From assembly GCF_026013475.1 (NCBI RefSeq), contig NZ_JAPDPH010000062.1:1-33329 (forward strand): 33,329 nt of DNA. Reading direction: 5' to 3'. Below are positions 9,108 to 15,603 of this stretch, piece after piece (the first letter of the stretch is position 1; each line of letters opens with the position of its first letter). This DNA comes from Micromonospora yasonensis (GTDB lineage: Bacteria > Actinomycetota > Actinomycetes > Mycobacteriales > Micromonosporaceae). The notes under the pieces were generated by a model, which worked only from the letters and a program-made list of their open reading frames with translations, was not told where the DNA came from and ran no database searches. The translations under genes and the position numbers were made by a program.

Positions 9108-10247
9108 ATGGACCTGACCTGGAGCGGATCCGAGGAGGCATTCCGGGCGGAGGCGCGGGAGTGGCTGGCCGCCCACGTGCCGGTCGAGCCGTTGCCCTCC
9201 GGCGACACCCGTGCGGGCTTCGCGCGGCACCTGGAGTGGGAGCGGGAGCTGTTCGCCGCCGGTTGGTCGGTGGTCTCCTGGCCGAAGGAGTACGGCGGGC
9301 GTGACGCCTCGCTGTGGGAGTGGCTCATCTTCGAGGAGGAGTACTACCGGGCCGGCGCGCCGCAGCGGGTGACCCAGAACGGGATCTTCCTGTTGGCGCC
9401 CACGCTGTTCGAGTTCGGCACCAGGGAGCAGCGCGACACGCTGCTGCCGCGGATGGCGGCCGCGCAGGACCTGTGGTGCCAGGGCTGGTCGGAGCCCGGG
9501 GCGGGCAGCGACCTGGCCGGCATCCGCAGCCGGGCGGAGCGCGACGACGAGGCCGGTGGCTGGCGGCTGACCGGGCAGAAGACCTGGACCACGCGGGGCG
9601 CGTTCTGCACCCACCTGTTCGGACTGTTCCGCACCGACCCGGTGGCGCAGCGGCACCGCGGCCTGACGTACTTCCTCGTGCCGCTGGACACCCCAGGTGT
9701 GACGGTACGCGGCTTCGAGCGACTCGACGGCGACGAGGGCTTCGCCGAGGTGTTCTTCGACGACGCCTTCGTGCCGGACAGCGCGGTGCTCGGCGAGGTG
9801 AACCAGGGCTGGCAGGTGGCGATGGCGACCACCGGGTCCGAGCGGGGGCTCACCCTGCGCTCGCCGGGCCGGTTCCTGCGCGCCGCGGACCGCCTGGTGG
9901 AGCTCGCCGCCGCGCACTCCGAGGCCGCCGCCGATCCGCTCGTCGACCGGGTCACCGAGGTGTGGATGCAGGCCCAGGCGTACCAGCTGTTCACGCTGGC
10001 GCAGGTCACCGACATCGTCGAGGGGCGCTCCCCCGGAGCACGGTCGAGCTTGAACAAGCTCTACTGGTCCGAGCTGGACATCCGGCTGCACGAGGCGGCG
10101 CTGGAGCTGCTCGGCCCGCAGGGGCAGACCGACAATCCGTGGAGCCGTGGATTCCTGTTCTCGCTGGCCGGGCCGATCTACGCCGGGACCAACGAGATCC
10201 AACGCAACATCGTCGCCGAGCGGCTGCTCGGCCTGCCCAGGAAGTGA
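9108..10247 (+). CDS. fadE31: FadE31-like acyl-CoA dehydrogenase, large subunit
   Basis: A 379-residue acyl-CoA dehydrogenase that I recognise as FadE31-like: LFAAGWSVVSWPKEYGGRD, FEEEYYRAGAP, WSEPGAGSDLAGI, LTGQKTWTTRG, RGLTLRSPGRFLRAADRLV and the C-terminal AGPIYAGTNEIQRNIVAERL. The usual catalytic glutamate before the C-terminal GT(S/N)xIQR motif is alanine (YAGTNEIQR), which is common in the heteromeric steroid ACADs that place the base elsewhere. FadE31 pairs with smaller FadE32/33 subunits in late HIP degradation, and a 336-residue ACAD starts four bases after this stop. ATG 9108 is preferred to GTG 9105 because of spacing from CGGAG (9097-9101). The role near MOODA-CoA beta-oxidation is inferred from the family. 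Confidence 0.87.
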   Translation: MDLTWSGSEEAFRAEAREWLAAHVPVEPLPSGDTRAGFARHLEWERELFAAGWSVVSWPKEYGGRDASLWEWLIFEEEYYRAGAPQRVTQNGIFLLAPTLFEFGTREQRDTLLPRMAAAQDLWCQGWSEPGAGSDLAGIRSRAERDDEAGGWRLTGQKTWTTRGAFCTHLFGLFRTDPVAQRHRGLTYFLVPLDTPGVTVRGFERLDGDEGFAEVFFDDAFVPDSAVLGEVNQGWQVAMATTGSERGLTLRSPGRFLRAADRLVELAAAHSEAAADPLVDRVTEVWMQAQAYQLFTLAQVTDIVEGRSPGARSSLNKLYWSELDIRLHEAALELLGPQGQTDNPWSRGFLFSLAGPIYAGTNEIQRNIVAERLLGLPRK

Positions 10248-10251
10248 TCGC

Positions 10252-11262
10252 ATGCGGTTCGCGTTGACGGCCGAACAGCAGGACCTGCGTGAGGTCGTGC
10301 ACGAGCTGATGGAACGGTTGTGCCCCCCGGCGGTGGTCCGGTCCGCGCCGGACGCGCCGGCGATCGACGCGCTGGACCGCGGGTTGGTCGAACTCGGCGC
10401 GCCCGGGCTGCTGCTCTCGGAGCGCTCCGGCGGCCTGGGCCTGGACGAGAACTACCTGGTCCCGCTGCTGACCGAGTCCGGTTGGGCCGCGGCCCCGCTG
10501 CCGGTGCTGGAAACGGTCGGCGTCGCGTCGGCCCTTTTCGAGGCCGCCGGCCTCGCCGGCCGGCTGCTCACCGGCGGGATGGTCTGCGCAGCCGACCCGA
10601 CCGGCGCCGGTCCGGTACGTTTCGCCGGCCGGGCCACCCTGCTGGTGCGGGGCGGCTGGGGCGGCAGCGGACCGGTCGAGCTCGTCGATCTGTCCGACGC
10701 CCGCCGCGAGCCGGTGCCCGCGGTGGACCCGGCCGCGAACCTGTGCCGGATCGGCGGGGGCACGGTGCTCGGCGTGGTCGACGATCCGGTGGTGGTCGAG
10801 CTGGCCTGGCAGCGCGGGGTGCTCGGTGCCGCGGCCCAGTTGATCGGGCTGTCCCGGCGGATGCTGGAGATGACCGTCGAATACGTCGGCTCGCGGACCC
10901 AGTTCGGGGTGCCGGTCGGCAGCTTCCAGGCGGTCAAGCACCAGCTCGCTTCGGCACTGTTGCAGGTGGAGTTCGCCGCTCCGGCGGTGGCCCGCGCCGG
11001 TTTCTCCGTGGCGGTCGGTGACCCGGACCGGGCCCGGGACGTGGCGCTGGCCAAGGCCCTGGCCTCGGCGGCCGCCCAACTGGCGGCCCGCACGGCGATC
11101 CAGTGCCACGGTGCGATCGGCTACACCACCGAGTACGACCTGCACCTGTACGCCAAGCGCGCGTGGGCACTCGCCGCGGACTGGGGCTCGGCGGCCTGGC
11201 ACCGCACCCGGATCGCGGAGCACCTGGGCCTGGCCCCGACCGGCACTCTTCCCGTCCACTGA
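10252..11262 (+). CDS. FadE32/FadE33-like acyl-CoA dehydrogenase, small subunit
   Basis: A 336-residue, divergent acyl-CoA dehydrogenase, shorter than the normal 380-390. The N-terminal helical domain (MRFALTAEQQDLREVVHELMERL) and the C-terminal helical domain (RRMLEMTVEYVGSRTQFGVPVGSFQAVKH, TAIQCHGAIGYTTEYDLHLYAKRAW) are kept, while the middle beta domain is reduced. The C-terminal GTxxIQR element is absent, as in FadE32, FadE33 and other small partners of alpha2-beta2 ACADs. It sits directly behind the FadE31-like gene, consistent with a heterotetramer. I cannot decide between FadE32 and FadE33; the gene at 30601 is the other candidate. Confidence 0.82.
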   Translation: MRFALTAEQQDLREVVHELMERLCPPAVVRSAPDAPAIDALDRGLVELGAPGLLLSERSGGLGLDENYLVPLLTESGWAAAPLPVLETVGVASALFEAAGLAGRLLTGGMVCAADPTGAGPVRFAGRATLLVRGGWGGSGPVELVDLSDARREPVPAVDPAANLCRIGGGTVLGVVDDPVVVELAWQRGVLGAAAQLIGLSRRMLEMTVEYVGSRTQFGVPVGSFQAVKHQLASALLQVEFAAPAVARAGFSVAVGDPDRARDVALAKALASAAAQLAARTAIQCHGAIGYTTEYDLHLYAKRAWALAADWGSAAWHRTRIAEHLGLAPTGTLPVH

Positions 11263-11280
11263 CTCGACTAGGAGCACACC

Positions 11281-12123
11281 GTGACCGAGACCGAGAGCGA
11301 CGTCGTCACCTACGACCAGCGGGGCGAGGTCGCGGTGGTGACCATGAACCGGCCGAGGTACCGCAACGCCCAGAACTCGGCGATGACGTACGCGCTGGAC
11401 GACGCGTTCTACCGGGCCGCCGCGGACGACGGCGTCAAGGTGGTCGTGCTCGCCGGGGCGGGCGAGCACTTCTCGGCGGGGCACGACATCGGCACCCCCG
11501 GCCGGGACGTCGACACGTCGTTCGAGCGGCGGGCCGGCCTCTGGTGGGACCATGTCGGCAAGCAGGGCGTGGAGAGCCGGTACGCCCGCGAGTCCGAGGT
11601 GTATCTCGGGATGTGCCGGCGCTGGCGTGAGTTGCCCAAGCCGACGGTCGCGATGGTGCAGGGTGCCTGTGTGGCCGGCGGCCTGATGCTGGCCTGGTGC
11701 TGCGATCTGATCGTCGCCGCCGACGACGCGTTCTTCGCCGATCCCGTGGTGCGGATGGGCATCCCCGGCGTGGAGTACTTCGCGCACCCGTGGGTGATGG
11801 GCCCGCGGTTCGCCAAGGAGTTCCTGTTCACCGGGGACCGGATCGGCGCCGAGCGGGCGCTGGCCCTGGGCATGGTCAACCGGGTGGTGCCCCGGGCGGC
11901 GCTGGAGGACGAGACGTTCGCGCTGGCCGGGCGGATCGCGAAGATGCCGCGGCTGGGGCTCGCGCTGACCAAGAAGGCGGTGAACCAGGCGGAGGATCTG
12001 ATGGGGATGCGGGCCGGCATGGATTCGGTCTTCGGTCTGCACCACGCCGCGCACGCGCACAACGCCGAGGTCGGTGGGGATTCACTGGCCGGGCAGACCG
12101 CGCGCTCGATGAAGCAGGACTGA
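11281..12123 (+). CDS. Enoyl-CoA hydratase/isomerase family protein
   Basis: A 280-residue crotonase: VAVVTMNRPRYRNAQNSAM, VVLAGAGEHFSAGHDI (oxyanion-hole strand), PTVAMVQGACVAGGLMLAWCCDLIVA and the FFADPVVRMGIPGVEYF region where typical hydratases carry a catalytic glutamate. The long insertion GRDVDTSFERRAGLWWDHVGKQGV between these motifs is typical of one mycobacterial/nocardial EchA subgroup. It probably hydrates an enoyl-CoA made by the preceding FadE31-type dehydrogenase or by the ACAD11-like enzyme. GTG 11281 follows AGGAG by six bases. It is the last gene of the plus-strand run; the next gene is convergent with only 12 bases between. Confidence 0.85.
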   Translation: MTETESDVVTYDQRGEVAVVTMNRPRYRNAQNSAMTYALDDAFYRAAADDGVKVVVLAGAGEHFSAGHDIGTPGRDVDTSFERRAGLWWDHVGKQGVESRYARESEVYLGMCRRWRELPKPTVAMVQGACVAGGLMLAWCCDLIVAADDAFFADPVVRMGIPGVEYFAHPWVMGPRFAKEFLFTGDRIGAERALALGMVNRVVPRAALEDETFALAGRIAKMPRLGLALTKKAVNQAEDLMGMRAGMDSVFGLHHAAHAHNAEVGGDSLAGQTARSMKQD

Positions 12124-12135
12124 GGCGCGCCGGCG

Positions 12136-12939
12136 TCAACCGCCGAGCCGGGAGGTGAGCCACCGGACGCCGCGGGCCAGCGCCCGCGGTGTCCCTTCGG
12201 CCTCGATCGCCGGGCCGAGCAGCTCCAGGTCGAACAGACCGCGGTAGCCGAGCCCGGTGAGCTGCCGCAGCAGGCGCTCCAGCGGGATGTCCCCGTCGCC
12301 GGGCACCCAGCGGTTGGGCAGGCTCAGCGTGCCCAACCGGAAGTCGCTGACCTGGACCAGCCGCACCCGGTGGAGTTCGGCGCGCAGCGTGTCGACCAGT
12401 CCCCGCTCCTGCCAGCAGCAGTAGAGGTCCACGCAGAGGCCGATGTCGAGCCGCCTGGCCAGCGCCGCCGCGTCCTGGAGGCTGTGCGTGAAGCTCAGGT
12501 CGCCGCGGATGGACATGGTGTTTTCCACCGCGAGCGCGACGCCGAGCCGCGCGGCGCGTCCGATCGCCGGGGCCAACCGCTCGGCGAGTGAGTCGGCCGC
12601 CTCCTCCCAGCTCAGCTCGCCGGACGGGCCGCTGGTGAGGTAGAGGGTGGCGGCACCGAGCGCCGCCGCCGCGTCCAGCGCCGCCGCGAGCGTGCGCGCC
12701 TGCGCGGCCCAACCCGCGCCGTCCCCTGGGTGGCAGGTGAGTGGCATGAACAGGTACGCCACGGCCAGCCCGCTGGCCCTGACCTCGTCCAGCGCGGTGG
12801 CCCAGCCGATCTGCGCCAGCTTGCTGGCGGGCAGTCCGATGAGTTCGGCGCCGGCTTCCCGGTAGATCGCCAGCTCCTCGGCGAGCGGCCGGCCCAGGGC
12901 CGCAACGCCGTTGACGGAGACGCGTTGCCCGGCTGTCAT
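12136..12939 (-). CDS. Sugar phosphate isomerase/epimerase-like TIM-barrel protein
   Basis: A 267-residue xylose-isomerase-like TIM barrel (AP endonuclease 2 / IolE family). Recognisable elements are the VAALGRPLAEELAIYREAGAELIGL opening, VALAVENTMSI with the metal-binding Glu, DIGLCVDLYCCWQ with Asp, VQVSDFRLG and LFDLELLGP near the end. These are the conserved acidic and histidine-type metal ligands of the family, although the usual His of the VQxxD/H strand is replaced by Ser-Asp. ATG 12939 is chosen because of GAGG at the right spacing; a longer frame to 13152 overlaps the neighbouring gene and is GC noise. Members isomerise, epimerise or dehydrate keto-sugars and ring compounds such as 2-keto-myo-inositol. 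No steroid role is known. A strong hairpin (12983-13020) separates it from the gene upstream. Confidence 0.8.
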   Translation of the reverse strand: MTAGQRVSVNGVAALGRPLAEELAIYREAGAELIGLPASKLAQIGWATALDEVRASGLAVAYLFMPLTCHPGDGAGWAAQARTLAAALDAAAALGAATLYLTSGPSGELSWEEAADSLAERLAPAIGRAARLGVALAVENTMSIRGDLSFTHSLQDAAALARRLDIGLCVDLYCCWQERGLVDTLRAELHRVRLVQVSDFRLGTLSLPNRWVPGDGDIPLERLLRQLTGLGYRGLFDLELLGPAIEAEGTPRALARGVRWLTSRLGG

Positions 12940-12982
12940 CGTCGCCACCTCGTCTCGGGTCCGGGGATCGCCGATGGGCCGC

Positions 12983-13020
12983 GGCCCCGGCCGTCCCGCG
13001 GAGGCGGGCTGGCCGGGGCC
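12983..13020 (-). terminator. Strong hairpin after the solute-binding-protein gene
   Basis: A 10-bp perfect stem, GGCCCCGGCC (12983-12992) with GGCCGGGGCC (13011-13020), encloses a second stem CCCGC/GCGGG (12995-12999, 13004-13008). It starts 11 bases beyond the solute-binding-protein stop at 13032. There is no T-tract, as is usual for high-GC actinobacterial terminators. Confidence 0.6.
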
Positions 13021-13031
13021 GGGTCGGGTGG

Positions 13032-14255
13032 TCAGGAGGCGGCTGCGTACTGCCCCTCGGTGAGGACCGCCGCCGGGATGATGGCCACCGACGAGACGTC
13101 GACGGCGGGGCCGTGCGAGGCGGCGGTGAAGGTGTACTTGCCCAGCGCCCACAGGCCGGTCTCCTGCGGCGTGAACGTCTCCAGGGCCTTGGCCTCAGCC
13201 TTGGCGTCGGTGATCGTGCCGGCCTTCTCCGCCGCCTTGGCGGCCAGCATGACCGCGTCGTAGGCGTAGTAGACGTTGAGCGGCAGCTTGATCTCGCCCT
13301 CCTTCTTCAACGCCGTGATCATGGTGTCCAGGCTGCCCGGGTTGGCTCCCTGGTGCCCCTTGACCGCCGCGGACACGATCTGGACGCTGACGTTCTGCGC
13401 GGCGGGTGTCCCGACGAGACCGTCCGGTGCCGCGTGGTTGAGCAGCGAGGTGGTCGCCGAGGTGGAGTCGGCCACCAGGGGGATGTCGGTCCAGCCGATC
13501 TTCAGCCGGCTCTGCAGCACGTAGCCGACCGACGCCCCGGCCCCCTGCATGAACAGCAGGTCCGGCTTCGTCGCCCGCAGTCGCTCGAGCTGGGCGGTGA
13601 CGTCCAGGTCCTCCGCGGTGTAGGTCTCATCTCCGGAGAGGGTCAGGCCGGCGTCGGCGATCGCCTTACGCGTCGCGGCGGCGGTCGCCTGCGCGAAGGC
13701 GTCCTTGCCGGCGATCATGGCGATCTTGGTAGCGCCCTTCGACCTGGCGTAGTCGGCCAGCGACTTCGCCCAGGTCTCGGGGACGGGTGGGGTCTTGAAC
13801 AGGTACGGGAACTTGGCCGGGTCGTCGAGGGCGGAGGCGCTGGCCTGCTGGACGGAGAAGATCTCCGCCTCGGTGAGGATCGGAGCCATGGGCAGGGCTT
13901 CGGCGCTGGTGTTGCCCGGCAGCACCAGGTTGGGCTTCGGGCCCTTGGCGAGCCGTTCGTGGAGCTTGGTCACGGCGGTGGTCGGGTCTCCGCCGTCGTC
14001 GATGACCTCCAACTCGACCTTGTGGCCGAGGATCCCGCCCTTGCTGTTCAGCACGGCGACGGCGGCCTTGACCGCCTGGGCCGCGGCCTGCGCGTTCAAC
14101 GCGGACGGTCCGGGCTGGCTCAGACCCGCGAGTTGGACGATCCGGTAAGGCTGGTCTCCCCCGCTGGCATCAGCGGAATCCGCGTCAGGGTCCGGGCTGC
14201 AAGCGGTCGCCGCCAGTGCGGCGGCCACGAGAACTACACCGAGTCGCTTCCGCAC
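13032..14255 (-). CDS. Liv-type ABC transporter solute-binding lipoprotein
   Basis: A 407-residue periplasmic-binding-protein type I of the Leu/Ile/Val (LivK/AmiC) family. The N-terminus MRKRLGVVLVAAALAATACS is a lipoprotein signal with Cys19 as anchor, although the lipobox (ATAC) is atypical at -3. The mature part shows IVQLAGLSQPGPSALNAQAAAQAVK, LNSKGGILGHKVELEVIDDGGDPTTAV and VYYAYDAVMLAAKAAEKAG, all standard for the fold. GTG 14255 has AAGGAG (14263-14268) at seven bases. A perfect KstR2 box lies 40 bases upstream, with a -10-like TACAGT before it. The permease and ATPase genes are about 9 kb away (23683-27100) under another KstR2 box, so this is probably their binding subunit. A steroid-derived carboxylate such as HIP is the inferred ligand; no pocket residue proves it. 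Confidence 0.9.
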   Translation of the reverse strand: MRKRLGVVLVAAALAATACSPDPDADSADASGGDQPYRIVQLAGLSQPGPSALNAQAAAQAVKAAVAVLNSKGGILGHKVELEVIDDGGDPTTAVTKLHERLAKGPKPNLVLPGNTSAEALPMAPILTEAEIFSVQQASASALDDPAKFPYLFKTPPVPETWAKSLADYARSKGATKIAMIAGKDAFAQATAAATRKAIADAGLTLSGDETYTAEDLDVTAQLERLRATKPDLLFMQGAGASVGYVLQSRLKIGWTDIPLVADSTSATTSLLNHAAPDGLVGTPAAQNVSVQIVSAAVKGHQGANPGSLDTMITALKKEGEIKLPLNVYYAYDAVMLAAKAAEKAGTITDAKAEAKALETFTPQETGLWALGKYTFTAASHGPAVDVSSVAIIPAAVLTEGQYAAAS

Positions 14256-14294
14256 GAAGGCTCTCCTTAGGTTCCGGTGCCGGCCACGGGTTGT

Positions 14295-14308
14295 AGCAAG
14301 CGCTTGGT
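14295..14308. promoter_or_regulatory. KstR2-type operator of the solute-binding protein
   Basis: AGCAAGCGCTTGGT is a perfect KstR2 palindrome, 40 bases upstream of the solute-binding-protein start. On the minus strand a -10-like TACAGT (14313-14318) ends four bases before it, the same geometry as at ipdA. Confidence 0.87.
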
Positions 14309-14337
14309 TGGCACTGTAGGTTCGGGTGTGATCTGCG

Positions 14338-15603
14338 TCAACCCTCTGCATCGGGCTCCGCCGGCGGTACGGGGCCGTCGACGACCCCGGCCGCTCGCAG
14401 GTCGGCGATCCGCGCCCCGGCCATGCCCAGCACCGACCGGAGCACCTCGTCGGTGTGCTCCCCGGCGCCCGGCGCCGCGCGCAGGGGAACCGGCTCCTCG
14501 TCCACCAGGCGGATCGGGCCGGGCATCAGCTCGGCGCCACCCTCCTCCGCCGGCGACCACGGCAACCGCGCACGGAACTGCGGGTCGGTGGCGATCGAGG
14601 CGGCGTCGTTGACCGCCGCGATGGGACAGTTGGCCTCGGCGCCGAGACGGACCCAGGCCGCCGTGGTCCGGGTCTCGAAGATCGCCTGCAACTCCTGCCG
14701 CAGCGTCCGATTGCCGCGGGCGTGATCGGCGTACTGCTCGCCCGGGTTCGCCTCGAACAGGTCGGACCGGCCGACCGCCCGGCAGAAGTTCCGCCAGAAC
14801 TCCCGCTCGGAGGCCATCAGCAGGACATGCCCATCCATCGACCGGTAGTACTGGTAGCGGACGGACCCCGCCATCCCGGCCACCCCCGGCGCCCGTCGGG
14901 CGCCGCCGTCCGACGGGTTCCCGGTCACCTCCGTCGCCGGCCGCTCGTAGGCCCGGGTGCCCTCGATGGCGTACCAGTTGGTGGCCGCGGCGACATCACT
15001 CTGGGCGAGGTCGATGTGGGCGCCGACCCCGGTCGCCCGGGCCCGCAGCAGCGCGGCGCACACCGCCAGCGCGCCCCAGACGGGCGTGACCCGGACCCCG
15101 ACGGTGGTGTGCGGCGGCAGGTTGACGAAGCCCTCGTCGTCCACGGCCGGCGCGGCGAGGCCGGCCCACGCGTCGAAACCGATGCCGTGGGCGGGGACGT
15201 CCCGGTAGGGACCGGTCATCCCCCAGCCCGACACGCTGCACACCACCAGCGCCGGGTTGCGTTCCCGCATCCGCTGCACAGTGATGCCCCGGCGCGCGAG
15301 CGCGCCGGGACGCATCGCCTCGATGACGACCTCGGACCGCTCGACGAGGTCCAGGTAGAGGTCCACACCGGTCGAGGTCCGCAGATCGATGCCGACGCTG
15401 CGCTTGCCCCGGTTGACATGCCAGTGCAGCAAGGAGACGCCCTCGATGATCGGCCAGGCCATGGTGCGGACGTAGTCGCCGCCGGGGGGCTCGACCTTGA
15501 TCACATCGGCGCCCAACTCGGCCAGCGTCATGCCGAGGGCGGCCGGCTCCAGCAGCGAGCTCTCGAGCACTCGTACGCCGGCCAGCGGTCCGCGCTCAGC
15601 CAT
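14338..15603 (-). CDS. Family III CoA-transferase (CaiB/BaiF), catalytic Asp apparently missing
   Basis: A 421-residue family III CoA-transferase: LAGVRVLESSLLEPAALGMTLAELGADVIKVEPPGGDYVR, VNRGKRSVGIDLRT, VVIEAMRPGAL, GPYRDVPAHGIGFDAWAGL, and ATGVGAHIDLAQSDVA. Members swap CoA between acids or racemise 2-methylacyl-CoAs, using an aspartate about 13-14 residues before the conserved AAL helix. Here that segment reads VGVRVTPVWGALAVCAAL with no Asp, so classical transfer chemistry is doubtful. ATG 15603 overlaps the end of the upstream synthetase gene by eight bases, so the two are coupled and share the box at 17734. It could be a divergent transferase with another nucleophile or a non-catalytic CoA-binding partner. 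The family call is secure and the function is not. Confidence 0.87.
   Translation of the reverse strand: MAERGPLAGVRVLESSLLEPAALGMTLAELGADVIKVEPPGGDYVRTMAWPIIEGVSLLHWHVNRGKRSVGIDLRTSTGVDLYLDLVERSEVVIEAMRPGALARRGITVQRMRERNPALVVCSVSGWGMTGPYRDVPAHGIGFDAWAGLAAPAVDDEGFVNLPPHTTVGVRVTPVWGALAVCAALLRARATGVGAHIDLAQSDVAAATNWYAIEGTRAYERPATEVTGNPSDGGARRAPGVAGMAGSVRYQYYRSMDGHVLLMASEREFWRNFCRAVGRSDLFEANPGEQYADHARGNRTLRQELQAIFETRTTAAWVRLGAEANCPIAAVNDAASIATDPQFRARLPWSPAEEGGAELMPGPIRLVDEEPVPLRAAPGAGEHTDEVLRSVLGMAGARIADLRAAGVVDGPVPPAEPDAEG

Noticed and set aside
10006..12060. Long open frame on the minus strand (about 680 codons) opposite fadE31, its partner and the crotonase
   Set aside because: It lies entirely antisense to three well-recognised genes, has Arg/Pro/His-rich sequence without any family motif, and is a normal by-product of GC-rich third codon positions.
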